From Lachnoclostridium sp. UBA5725 (GTDB taxonomy: Bacteria > Bacillota > Clostridia > Lachnospirales > Lachnospiraceae), in contig DIGJ01000014.1 of assembly GCA_002419585.1 (NCBI GenBank), positions 106,760 through 170,759 on the forward strand: DNA of 64,000 bases, in the 5' to 3' direction. Positions 35,924 to 44,748 of the stretch are shown piece after piece. Under the pieces are notes generated by a model. The model was not told the origin of the DNA. It saw only the letters and a list, made by a program, of their open reading frames with translations, and did no database searches. The position numbers were made by a program, and so were the translations under genes. Each line of letters starts with the position of its first letter. Positions within the stretch are counted from its first letter, which is position 1.

Positions 35924-36895
35924 TTAATTCATGAAATTTTTTAATTCCTGACGCTTTTGGCGATACTCAATAATAGGCAAATCCCCCTGAATTAAATTTT
36001 CACCCATTACAAGTTCACTTTTCTTAGGTTGTTGTGTTAATACAACCTTTCTATCCTGGTGTAAAATTATTTGATTTCCAATATTACTCATACGATTAAA
36101 AATCTGCTTTAGTATTGGTACTGTTACAAATTTTTGATAGAATCGCAGATATATTCTCGTGTTTTCTTCATCAATTGGAGCAAATGCTGCAACAATTCTA
36201 ACCTTATCTGATATTCTATTTTGCCACAAATTCGGCATTTGCAGTTGTAAGGAAAATAACGTTTCATAATTTTCTATTTCCTCTGGTGTTTGAGGATTTT
36301 GTCCTTTATCCTGTTGGTTTTTCACATAAAAAGTCATTCGATTGCCATTCCATTTTACGACAGGTCCATGAACAAGCGTCTTATTTCCTTTTCCTATTGT
36401 TGTCTTGTGCACAAATGGTAAATGAACAACATCCAACTGGTTTTCAATTGCTCTTGTGTAATGTACTCCCCAATTTTCATGAAAACTTCCATAAGAAAAG
36501 CCTTGTTTTAGCTCCTCAAAAAATGGTATTTCAGGGATATTTTCTTTATGATCACTGTACCATACCCAGATAAACCCATTAGCTTCTTTTGCTACATAGG
36601 AATGAACTTTAAAATTGCGGGGTACTGTTTTGTCTTTTCCAATAGCAGGGATCAACGTCACGTTTCCAGTTGCATCATATTGAAACCCATGGAAAGGGCA
36701 CTCTAAGTAATTATGTACCACTTTACCTAAACTTAAGCTAGCACCTCTATGGCAGCATTTATCATAAATACATCGAGTCTTTCCATGACTATCCCTCCAA
36801 AATACAAGCTTTTCCGAAAATCTTGTTACTCCGATTGGTTTATTTTTCTTCAATTCTTTCGCTTCTAATACAGCATACCATTGATTTTTAATCAT
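35924..36895 (-). CDS. Rieske-type aromatic ring-hydroxylating oxygenase, alpha subunit family
   Basis: 323 residues from the ATG at 36895, chosen for GGAGG; a 41-codon in-frame extension upstream has no such site. The Rieske cluster ligands are KCCHRGA (CxH) and ECPFHGF (CxxH), about 20 residues apart. The mononuclear iron motif is DVVHLPFVH (DxxHxxxxH). Both sites look complete, so this is an oxygen-using enzyme in an apparently anaerobic genome. Reductase and ferredoxin partners are not adjacent. Substrate unknown. Confidence 0.85.
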   Translation of the reverse strand: MIKNQWYAVLEAKELKKNKPIGVTRFSEKLVFWRDSHGKTRCIYDKCCHRGASLSLGKVVHNYLECPFHGFQYDATGNVTLIPAIGKDKTVPRNFKVHSYVAKEANGFIWVWYSDHKENIPEIPFFEELKQGFSYGSFHENWGVHYTRAIENQLDVVHLPFVHKTTIGKGNKTLVHGPVVKWNGNRMTFYVKNQQDKGQNPQTPEEIENYETLFSLQLQMPNLWQNRISDKVRIVAAFAPIDEENTRIYLRFYQKFVTVPILKQIFNRMSNIGNQIILHQDRKVVLTQQPKKSELVMGENLIQGDLPIIEYRQKRQELKNFMN

Positions 36896-37027
36896 ACCTA
36901 CCTCCATGCTTGCTATCAGTAACAACAATTCACTCATATTATAGCGCATTTCTGCTACAAATTCCATTAAATTACAAAATAATGAATTTTTCTCTTTTTT
37001 GTTTGAATATAAAATCAAACAAAAAAA

Positions 37028-37067
37028 AAGTCAGTAAATCTATCCATCCATAGATTCACTAACTTTT
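37028..37067 (-). terminator. Terminator of the liv operon
   Basis: AAGTCAGTAAATCTAT pairs with ATAGATTCACTAACTT with two mismatches, followed by a T run on the minus strand. It resembles the hairpin at 42055-42091. Confidence 0.8.
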
Positions 37068-37083
37068 CTAATTTTCGAACGTA

Positions 37084-37809
37084 TTATTTTCTTCTTGCTT
37101 TTCCTAGATATGCGGCTTTTACACTTTCATCACTTAAAAGTTCCATTCCGGTACCCTTCAGTGTAATATTTCCCGTTTCGCACACATAGCCAGTGTGCGC
37201 TATTTTTAAAGCAAGGTTCGCATTTTGCTCAACCAAAAGAATGGTAACACCCTCTTTATTGATTGTCTTTATAATCTCCATAATATCATTTACGATAATT
37301 GGTGCAAGACCAAGGGAAGGTTCATCCATCATGATAAGCTCTGGCTTGCTCATAAGTGCACGGCCAACTGCTAACATCTGCTGTTCTCCTCCAGATAAGG
37401 TACCTGCCATCTGCCAGGAACGTTCCTGTAGTCTTGGAAACAGCTTATAAATCCAATTGATATCCTCTTGTAAATTATCTTTTCGCAAATAAGCTCCGAT
37501 TTTCAAATTCTCCAATACCGTTAAATCTGGAAATACGTGCCTTCCTTCTGGAACAAGCGTAATCCCTTTTTCTACAATCGAAGTTGTATTCTTACCAGTA
37601 ATATCTTCCCCTTTATAAAAGATTTTACCACTTTCCGCTTTTACCAGACCTGAGATGGCACGAAGTATGGTACTCTTTCCCGCACCATTCGCACCAATCA
37701 AGGTTACAATCTCTCCTTTTGGTACAGTAAGACTGATTCCCTTAACTGCCTGAATACCACCATAGGATACATATAGATTGTCTAATTCTAATAAATTATT
37801 ATTCTCCAT
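37084..37809 (-). CDS. livF: Branched-chain amino acid ABC transporter ATPase
   Basis: 241 residues from the ATG at 37809, which overlaps the livG stop by 11 bp. Walker A GANGAGKST, signature LSGGEQQML and Walker B LIMMDEPSLGLAP are intact. It energises uptake together with LivG and is the last gene of livJHMGF. Confidence 0.95.
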   Translation of the reverse strand: MENNNLLELDNLYVSYGGIQAVKGISLTVPKGEIVTLIGANGAGKSTILRAISGLVKAESGKIFYKGEDITGKNTTSIVEKGITLVPEGRHVFPDLTVLENLKIGAYLRKDNLQEDINWIYKLFPRLQERSWQMAGTLSGGEQQMLAVGRALMSKPELIMMDEPSLGLAPIIVNDIMEIIKTINKEGVTILLVEQNANLALKIAHTGYVCETGNITLKGTGMELLSDESVKAAYLGKARRK

Positions 37810-38644
37810 CTTCTTGTACCCCCAAATATGCATCGATAACTCGTTGATTATTTTGTATTTCTTCTGGCGTTCCAGAAGCAATTAATTTTCCAAAATCAAG
37901 AACATAAATACGATCTGAAATATCCATAACTAAGTCCATATGATGCTCAATCATAAATACCGTTAGGTTAAACTTTTTACGAATATCATAAATAAACTTT
38001 GTCAGTTCATCGGTTTCTTGAGGATTCATACCTGCCGCAGGTTCATCAAGAAGCAGTAGCTGTGGGTTGGTCGCAAGTGCACGGGCTATCTCTAGATGGC
38101 GCTGCTGTCCATAAGGTAAGGAAGAAGCGATCTCATCCTTTACGTCAGTCAGCCCTAAAATATCAAGCAACTTCATCGTCTCTTCACGCATTGCCTTTTC
38201 TTCTTTTCGATTTAGGCATAAGGTTGCGGACAAAAAGTTGGATTTGTAGAGCATATGCTTTGCTATAAGAACATTCTCAAAGGCAGTAAGCTCTTTGAAA
38301 AGGCGGATATTTTGGAAGGTACGCGCTACACCAAGCTTTGTAATCTGATCCGGCGTCTTTCTCATAGTAGTGGTGTATTTTCCATTGTTTTCACCAGCAT
38401 AAAGCTTTTTCATGGATGACTTTGGAAAATTGCTGGTAATCATGTTGTCTTTTACATAGACTGCACCATTCGTTGGTGCATAAACACCTGTAATTACATT
38501 GAAGGCCGTTGTCTTACCTGCACCATTTGGTCCAATCAGTGATACGATTTCATTTTCGTTCACCTCCAAAGTAAGGTTATTTACCGCTACAACTCCACCG
38601 AACTGCATGGTAATGTCATTTACACTTAAAATATGGTTAGGCAT
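37799..38644 (-). CDS. livG: Branched-chain amino acid ABC transporter ATPase
   Basis: 281 residues from the ATG at 38644 behind GGGGAGGTG; a GTG three codons upstream is open but overlaps the ribosome site. Walker A GPNGAGKTT, signature SLPYGQQRHLEIARAL (the LivG-type variant) and Walker B LLLLDEPAAGMNP are present. An insert near residues 70-90 (SMKKLYAGENNGKYTT) is longer than usual. Confidence 0.95.
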   Translation of the reverse strand: MPNHILSVNDITMQFGGVVAVNNLTLEVNENEIVSLIGPNGAGKTTAFNVITGVYAPTNGAVYVKDNMITSNFPKSSMKKLYAGENNGKYTTTMRKTPDQITKLGVARTFQNIRLFKELTAFENVLIAKHMLYKSNFLSATLCLNRKEEKAMREETMKLLDILGLTDVKDEIASSLPYGQQRHLEIARALATNPQLLLLDEPAAGMNPQETDELTKFIYDIRKKFNLTVFMIEHHMDLVMDISDRIYVLDFGKLIASGTPEEIQNNQRVIDAYLGVQEDGE

Positions 38645-39749
38645 TCTTAGCACCTCCCCTTTTAAATAATTTCAAGAGCCTTTTTTCAAGGCGCGCCCAG
38701 GAGAATTCGTTCTTGCCCATAATTCCTCTCTGATAAAATAGTACGACAATTAGTAAAATCACAGAGAATATAACCATACGAAAACCAGTCCGGAATAATG
38801 GGATCTGAACACCACCGATAAATAATGGATTATCAAAGAAACGAAGCCACCATTCCTTGCTTGCTGTTACTAAAAGCGCTGCAATTACACTACCGGATAC
38901 ACTACCAATACCTCCGATTACTACGATTAGTAAGATATCATAAGTCAAGGATACACTAAATGACTTGGAATCAATGGAACGCATAAACATTGCAAGCATA
39001 CCTCCGCTTATTGCAGAGAAGAACGAACCGATAATAAAAGACATCTGTTTGTGTTTTGCCAAGTTGATACCCATTGCTTCCGCTGCAATTTCATCCTCAC
39101 GAATGGCTCGAAATGCGCGTCCATATGTACTACGAAGCAAAAGCACCATCAATAAAATACACACCACCATAATTCCAAATGGTTCAAATATAGAAGTAAA
39201 ACCAGGAATTTTCTTCAGCCCATAGGAACCATTGGTAACACGATCCATTTGAGGGCTCGAAATAATCGCACGCATAATCTCAGAAAATCCAAGGGTTGCA
39301 ATGGCAAGATAATCACTTTTTAGTCGAAGCACTGGATAGCCAATCACAGCAGCAAACAAAGCAGCTAACAAACCACCAATAATTAAAGCAAGGTATGGAA
39401 TGATTGGTTGTAAAAATGCCGGACCTGATTCAAGCCAGTTTTTAAAGCTTGCGATTGCTGGATTCACACCACTGATGTAATAAACTTCTGAAATACTGTC
39501 AGATGGAATCAGAAAAATTCCTGTTACATAAGCGCCAATTGCCATAAAACCAGCCTGACCTAAGGAAAATAATCCAGTAAATCCAGTAACAAGGTTCATG
39601 GATACAGCTACTACTGCTAAAATCATACCTTTTTGTAAAATGGTATAAGCCATACCATATTGAAATTTATTTGCTTCCAAGAAGAAGAGAAGTAAAAGGA
39701 TGATTACTCCAAATATTGCGGAATAGATCAAATTTTTAGACTTTTTCAT
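38637..39749 (-). CDS. livM: Branched-chain amino acid ABC transporter permease
   Basis: 370 residues and about ten hydrophobic segments. The LivM signature GLFSLGQAGFMAIGAYVTG and the EAA-like loop EDEIAAEAMGINLAKHK are clear. It overlaps the livG start by 8 bp. Confidence 0.95.
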   Translation of the reverse strand: MKKSKNLIYSAIFGVIILLLLFFLEANKFQYGMAYTILQKGMILAVVAVSMNLVTGFTGLFSLGQAGFMAIGAYVTGIFLIPSDSISEVYYISGVNPAIASFKNWLESGPAFLQPIIPYLALIIGGLLAALFAAVIGYPVLRLKSDYLAIATLGFSEIMRAIISSPQMDRVTNGSYGLKKIPGFTSIFEPFGIMVVCILLMVLLLRSTYGRAFRAIREDEIAAEAMGINLAKHKQMSFIIGSFFSAISGGMLAMFMRSIDSKSFSVSLTYDILLIVVIGGIGSVSGSVIAALLVTASKEWWLRFFDNPLFIGGVQIPLFRTGFRMVIFSVILLIVVLFYQRGIMGKNEFSWARLEKRLLKLFKRGGAKNA

Positions 39750-39761
39750 GTTCGTTTCCCC

Positions 39762-40643
39762 CTATACCTTATCTATCATCTTCTCGCCAAACAATCCTGT
39801 CGGGCGGCACAGAAGGATAATAATCAATAATATAAATGTAAATGCATCGCTGTAAGTGGAGTATCCAAATGCTACAAGAAGCGTCTCACAGATTCCAATG
39901 ATAAATCCTCCAACAACTGCACCTGGAATACTGCCAATACCACCAAGAACGGCAGCAATAAAACATTTTAAGCCAGGTAGCGTTCCACTAAAAGGCGTTA
40001 CCGACATACGGTCTGTAAAGTAAAGAATGGAGCCAATGGCCGCCAAAAAGGAACCAATCACAAACGTAGTGCTTATGGTATTGTTGATTTTGATACCCAT
40101 TAACTGCGCCGTTTCCATATCTTTGGATACCGCACGCATTGCCATTCCAATTTTGGTATGATTAATTAAAAACATAAGCCCCATAGCTAACAAAACAGTT
40201 AATACAGGTGTAACAAATGTAACCAACGAGGAAGATATACTTCCAATGTGGAATATTTTCTTAAGGATAGGAATTTCCGGATAAGCACGAGGAAGTGCAG
40301 TAAACAAATATGTAGCTAAATTCTGCAGTAAATAGGATACACCGATCGCAGAAATCATGATCGACATACGGGGTGCAGATCGAATCGGTTTATATGCCGC
40401 ACGCTCTACCGTTACACCCAGAATTATTGTTAGGACGCATACCAATAGAATGGAAACCCACCATGGTACGACCGCCATCGAAAAAATCATAAAATAACCA
40501 GCCATCATAAATATATCGCCATGAGCAAAATTGATCATGCGAAGGATACCGTAAACCATGGTATAGCCGATTGCAATCAGTGCGTAGGCACCTCCAAGCG
40601 ATATTCCGGTTAACGAGTGTTGTAAAAGAGTTGATAAAGTCAT
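39762..40643 (-). CDS. livH: Branched-chain amino acid ABC transporter permease
   Basis: 293 residues from the ATG at 40643, chosen for GGAGG. LivH signatures are ALIAIGYTMVYGILRMINFAHGD and SKDMETAQLMGIKINN. It is 12 bp upstream of livM. A weak hairpin separates it from livJ, which probably lowers permease expression relative to the binding protein. Confidence 0.95.
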   Translation of the reverse strand: MTLSTLLQHSLTGISLGGAYALIAIGYTMVYGILRMINFAHGDIFMMAGYFMIFSMAVVPWWVSILLVCVLTIILGVTVERAAYKPIRSAPRMSIMISAIGVSYLLQNLATYLFTALPRAYPEIPILKKIFHIGSISSSLVTFVTPVLTVLLAMGLMFLINHTKIGMAMRAVSKDMETAQLMGIKINNTISTTFVIGSFLAAIGSILYFTDRMSVTPFSGTLPGLKCFIAAVLGGIGSIPGAVVGGFIIGICETLLVAFGYSTYSDAFTFILLIIILLCRPTGLFGEKMIDKV

Positions 40644-40672
40644 GAGATGTCCTCCAAACATTAATATAGTAA

Positions 40673-40700
40673 AGGCTGCCTAAAAAATGAAAGGCAACCT
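40673..40700 (-). terminator. Partial terminator or stabilising hairpin between livJ and livH
   Basis: On the minus strand AGGTTGCCT pairs with AGGCAGCCT, with one G-T pair and a 10-nt loop, then TTTACT. The T tract is weak, so incomplete termination or 3' protection of livJ mRNA is likely. Confidence 0.6.
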
Positions 40701-40716
40701 CTACAAAAGAAACACT

Positions 40717-41889
40717 TTATTTAGTAACGGTTACAGTCTTTAAGAATTTGAATTCACCATTTTCAACCGTTTTGATAAATGCCATATCTTTCTTTGCATC
40801 TCCATTTTCGTCAAATGAAATTGTGCCAGTAACCCCATCAATTTGTACGTTTACCATTGCATCGCGAATCTTTGCTGAATCAGTGGAAGCTGCGTCTTTA
40901 ATTGCCTGTAATGCTACCAAATATGCATCATATCCAAGTGCAGATACTGCTGGGATAATCTCAGACTGATTATTCTTTTTAAGATAATCTTTGAATCCTT
41001 TTACAAAGGACTCTGCCTCTTTGTTTGCTGGTTCTGCATCATCAAAAAATGTGGATAATACAATACCTTCTGCTGATTCACCAGCATTTTCAACAATCGT
41101 TGAATTTTCCCAAGTATCACCAGCCATAATAGGACAGGTAATGCCAAGTTCACGTGCCTGCTTAATAATCAAAGGAGCCGTTGCAATCGAAGATGGAGCA
41201 AAAATTACATCTGGGTTTGCTGCTTTCACGTTCGTTAAGACTGCTTTAAAATCAGTCTGATTTGTCTGGAACTGTTCTTCGCTTACAATAGCGCTATCGC
41301 CTGCAAGTTCTTTGAATGCAGTTACAAAGAAACTACCAAGACCTGAGGAATAATCATCCCCTAACTGTGTAATAACTGCAGCTGTCTTTGCATTTTCCTG
41401 ATAAGCATAGTTCGCCATAACCGTACCCTGGAATGGATCAAGGAAGCATACACGGAAATAAAAATCATTGCCAAGTGTAACCTGAGGGTTCGTGCAAGAT
41501 GCTCCAATTGCAGGAATACCTGCTTCTTTGAAGAATTCACCTGCTGCGATAGATACACCAGAACCATAAGATCCTAATACCACTTTAACACCAGAACTAA
41601 TTAAACTTTGAGCAGCACTAACTGCTTCTGTCTTATCACTTTTGTTATCAACTTCTACTAATTCGATGTCATATGTAACGCCGTCAATGTCAACCGTAGG
41701 GTAAACTTCATTTGCATAACGCATGCCAAGAACTTCCTGGAAACCTCCACCGCCATTCTCGCCAGTTAATGGCTCAAATACACCAATTTTGATTACCTTA
41801 CTATCACTGTCTGATTTACTGCCACAGCCAGATAATACACTAGCAGCTAAACTAAGACAAAGTACAAATGCCAATAATTTCTTTTTCAT
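40717..41889 (-). CDS. livJ: Branched-chain amino acid ABC transporter substrate-binding lipoprotein
   Basis: 390 residues. The signal peptide ends in a lipobox (SVLSGCGS), so the protein is a membrane lipoprotein. The mature part is a Leu/Ile/Val-binding type 1 domain (GVFEPLTGENGGGG, VLGSYGSGVSIA, AIGASCTNPQVT). It is the first gene of livJHMGF, with a strong promoter upstream. The exact amino acid is not resolved; some homologues take aromatic acids. Confidence 0.93.
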   Translation of the reverse strand: MKKKLLAFVLCLSLAASVLSGCGSKSDSDSKVIKIGVFEPLTGENGGGGFQEVLGMRYANEVYPTVDIDGVTYDIELVEVDNKSDKTEAVSAAQSLISSGVKVVLGSYGSGVSIAAGEFFKEAGIPAIGASCTNPQVTLGNDFYFRVCFLDPFQGTVMANYAYQENAKTAAVITQLGDDYSSGLGSFFVTAFKELAGDSAIVSEEQFQTNQTDFKAVLTNVKAANPDVIFAPSSIATAPLIIKQARELGITCPIMAGDTWENSTIVENAGESAEGIVLSTFFDDAEPANKEAESFVKGFKDYLKKNNQSEIIPAVSALGYDAYLVALQAIKDAASTDSAKIRDAMVNVQIDGVTGTISFDENGDAKKDMAFIKTVENGEFKFLKTVTVTK

Positions 41890-41922
41890 AAATAATTACT
41901 CTCCTCTCAAAGTCTTTTCAGT

Positions 41923-41938
41923 AAAGACAATTGTCTTT
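41923..41938. promoter_or_regulatory. Perfect 16-bp palindrome in the livJ leader, candidate operator
   Basis: AAAGACAATTGTCTTT lies 12 bp downstream of the livJ -10 box. Position and symmetry suit a dimeric repressor. The regulator is unknown. Confidence 0.5.
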
Positions 41939-41950
41939 CTATACTTTGAC

Positions 41951-41979
41951 AGTATAACACGTTAATCATCTACATTCAA
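41951..41979 (-). promoter_or_regulatory. Sigma-A promoter of the liv operon
   Basis: On the minus strand TTGAAT (41974-41979), a 17-bp spacer and TATACT (41951-41956). Confidence 0.75.
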
Positions 41980-42054
41980 GAAAATCTTTATTGAACTATT
42001 TACCAATCTGACTCCAATATGGAAGGACAACTCTTATTTATAAATATCGTAAAA

Positions 42055-42091
42055 AAGTCAGTGTATCTACAGGTAGATTCACTGACTTTTC
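42055..42091 (-). terminator. Terminator of the rubredoxin gene
   Basis: AGTCAGTGTATCTAC pairs with GTAGATTCACTGACT with a 2-nt loop, flanked by A and T runs that allow use on either strand. It is closely similar to the hairpin after livF. Confidence 0.8.
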
Positions 42092-42145
42092 TTACATTTA
42101 TAATAATCATAGTTCAATAATCAAGACATATCTAGATATGTAGCA

Positions 42146-42301
42146 TTAGATTTCTGAAAATGAATCTTTATCTAATCCACATGTTGGACATGTCCAATCT
42201 TCTGGAACATCTTCCCAAGCTGTACCTGGAGCTACTCCATTATCTGGATCACCTAATTCGGGATCATAAACATAACCACAAGGGCATTCATACTTTTGCA
42301 T
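42146..42301 (-). CDS. Rubredoxin
   Basis: 51 residues: MQKYECPCGYVYDPELGD at the front and DWTCPTCGLDKDSF at the back. The two iron-binding pairs are CPC-type CxxC equivalents; the first reads C-P-C rather than the usual C-x-x-C, while the second is CPTC. Aromatic residues Tyr and Trp sit in the expected positions. The ribosome site is GGAGGTG. Rubredoxins carry electrons to oxygen- and superoxide-reducing enzymes in anaerobes, consistent with the NADH oxidase and hemerythrin genes nearby. Confidence 0.92.
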   Translation of the reverse strand: MQKYECPCGYVYDPELGDPDNGVAPGTAWEDVPEDWTCPTCGLDKDSFSEI

Positions 42302-42477
42302 ATTACACCTCCTTCATTAAATTTGCTTTATTCTATCATTTATTTATATACTTTTCAATAGTTTTACATAAATATATTTTCTTTTATATATACTGACAAT
42401 TAATGCGTATAATCTGTAATATTAAACATTTAAATCTCTTGAATACTATCGAAAGTGCTAAAATCAATACTTGAAAC

Positions 42478-44508
42478 TTACTTATTTCGGGACCTAAGAT
42501 AGGAAAAATATTTTGTATCGTCCTCCATCAGATGTCCAACCACAACATTATCAAGTAAAAAAGAAAATATTTCGGAAGGCTTCAGCATTCCATCTTCATA
42601 AATTTTTTTAATTTTTACCGCCTTTTCTAATAACTGTTGATGTAGTTGTATATGCTTCATATAGTCTGGGTATCCTGCATCTAACAATACCTTCTCTTCA
42701 TATGCAAAGTGATCCGCTATATGATTAAGAAGCTTACTAAGTTGCTCTCCAATTTTTTCGTTGTTAACTTTTGAAAATGACATAAAAATAAGGCTATTTC
42801 CTATATTGAAAAGTTGTTTATGCTGTTCATCGATTACAATATTACTACATTCAAGATCACTACTCCATTCAAGATGTGCAAAAGCCATGAACGGCTGTGC
42901 ATTCGTCATACTTTCGTAACTAACAACGCGATTTCTTCCACCCGCCTTCGCTAGATAGAGTGCTTCATCTACATGTTTATAGATATCTTCCGCAGATTCC
43001 CCTTTATTTCTTTCAGCTACACCAAAACTTGCTGTGACTTTTCCCGCAATCGGATGGTAGCTAACTTCTAACGTCTTACGAATATTTTCTGCTATATCAA
43101 AGGCAGTTACACTATCTGTCTGTGTCAATATTATCATAAATTCTTCGCCACCCATTCTGGCCAAAATATCTGATTTTCTTATTGATTTCTTTAATATCTC
43201 AGCTGTTTGTTTCAATACTTCATCACCAATAGGATGTCCATACGTATCATTAACACGCTTAAAATGATCCAAATCCAACATAATAGTAGAAAAAGGTTGG
43301 TTAAAGCGATTGGAACGTTCGATTTCGTTTTTTATGGCTTGATCAAAAAAAAGTCTATTTTTAAGTCCTGTTAGCGAATCTGTATTCGACAAATGCATAA
43401 GATTTTCTTCAATTTCTTTATATTTCGTAATATCATTCGCATAATAAAGAAAAATGTCTTCTCCAAGAGGAATCCACCAAATGCTCCATACCTTATCTTC
43501 ATATATAGTCTCTTGATTTACGGTCTCTGTATTATGAGAAATAAGTTCTACGTTCAATAGTTTGTTTTTATTATCCATCGTGCTATCGTTTCCAACAAAG
43601 TCTCCTATTTTTTTCTCAAAAAGAAGTTCTGCGGATTTATTTTGATCTAGAATAATTAAGTCTTTTGATATAAGCCATGCCGGACTAGGAATTCCCTTCA
43701 GCATAAGTTGGAGTCTTTCTTGTTTGTATCTTTTTTCTAATTCTAATTGCACTTTCTCTGTGATATCATCTAAGATAATCTGTGCACCTACTACTTCTTC
43801 TCTTTCTAAACTAGGTTGTACATGAAGTCTTAAACTTACTATTTTACCCCACTTAGATTGATAGTTCATTTCATACATTCCACTTTTATTATGTTCCATA
43901 CAATCAATCAGTTTTTCCGAAAATCCATGATTTACCAACAAAGGAAATGTAGTAAGATTAATCCTTTTTGTCTCTTCCAAACTATTTGAACCAAGTATCT
44001 CTAATGTTTTTGAATTTATATAAGTAATATTTCCATCTTTGTCACAACAGGTAATTCCAATTGGAGCATTTTCCATGAAATCAAAGTATTTCTTTTCCGT
44101 ATTTTCAGCTTCATATAATTTTTGTTTGTACTGACTTATATCATGCAATAAAAGCACAATGCCAAAGTCACCTTTTATGTTAACAAGTGAACACGAAATT
44201 GTAACCTCAACGATTTTTCCATCTTTTCGCTTCACTACACTGTCATGTGGTTTTGAAAAAATATTATTTATATTCAATATTTCCAAATCACGAAATAATT
44301 TCATGCAACCCTCACAAGCATCCGTTCCTGGCACTAAAATACATTCTAATGTTTTTCCAATCATTTCTTCCTCGGAATATCCCATAAGATGTTTTGCCAT
44401 TTCATTCCACAAAGTGATTTTTCCTGCAATATCAATCATAATAACCACATCATTTATGTCATACATATTAATATTGAATTCTTTTACTTCTTTTTGTATA
44501 TCAGACAC
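42478..44508 (-). CDS. PAS-PAS-PAS-GGDEF diguanylate cyclase with C-terminal hemerythrin domain
   Basis: 676 residues. Three PAS domains (about 12-130, 145-265, 275-385) precede a GGDEF domain (390-555) with active site GGEEF. An RKSD inhibitory site lies five residues before it, so feedback by c-di-GMP is expected. Residues 560-676 form a bacteriohemerythrin: IDEQHKQLF, HIADHFAYEEKVLL, HIQLHQQLLEK and HLMEDD supply the di-iron ligands. There are no membrane helices. It likely couples oxygen or redox state to c-di-GMP production. Confidence 0.93.
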   Translation of the reverse strand: MSDIQKEVKEFNINMYDINDVVIMIDIAGKITLWNEMAKHLMGYSEEEMIGKTLECILVPGTDACEGCMKLFRDLEILNINNIFSKPHDSVVKRKDGKIVEVTISCSLVNIKGDFGIVLLLHDISQYKQKLYEAENTEKKYFDFMENAPIGITCCDKDGNITYINSKTLEILGSNSLEETKRINLTTFPLLVNHGFSEKLIDCMEHNKSGMYEMNYQSKWGKIVSLRLHVQPSLEREEVVGAQIILDDITEKVQLELEKRYKQERLQLMLKGIPSPAWLISKDLIILDQNKSAELLFEKKIGDFVGNDSTMDNKNKLLNVELISHNTETVNQETIYEDKVWSIWWIPLGEDIFLYYANDITKYKEIEENLMHLSNTDSLTGLKNRLFFDQAIKNEIERSNRFNQPFSTIMLDLDHFKRVNDTYGHPIGDEVLKQTAEILKKSIRKSDILARMGGEEFMIILTQTDSVTAFDIAENIRKTLEVSYHPIAGKVTASFGVAERNKGESAEDIYKHVDEALYLAKAGGRNRVVSYESMTNAQPFMAFAHLEWSSDLECSNIVIDEQHKQLFNIGNSLIFMSFSKVNNEKIGEQLSKLLNHIADHFAYEEKVLLDAGYPDYMKHIQLHQQLLEKAVKIKKIYEDGMLKPSEIFSFLLDNVVVGHLMEDDTKYFSYLRSRNK

Positions 44509-44662
44509 CTCCTGGACAACTTTTAATTCTTTATTCCTGCAAGGTATTACAAGCTATCTAGTTATATTTTACTTTACTTACTCTAAAAAGGAAAGCGCTT
44601 CCTACATTTGTTAACTGTTTATCATACACCCTGTTTTTCGTATTCTATACGAAAGATTATGA

Positions 44663-44691
44663 TTGCATATTGTAACTATATCAAATATAAT
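44663..44691 (+). promoter_or_regulatory. Sigma-A promoter of the alpha/beta hydrolase gene
   Basis: TTGCAT, a 17-bp spacer and TATAAT (44686-44691). It sits within the open extension of the gene and so supports the downstream start at 44749. Confidence 0.8.
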
Positions 44692-44748
44692 ATGGTAAAA
44701 TCTTACAGTATAAACTATGCCGTCTTAGACGGTGGAATGGGAGAAAAT

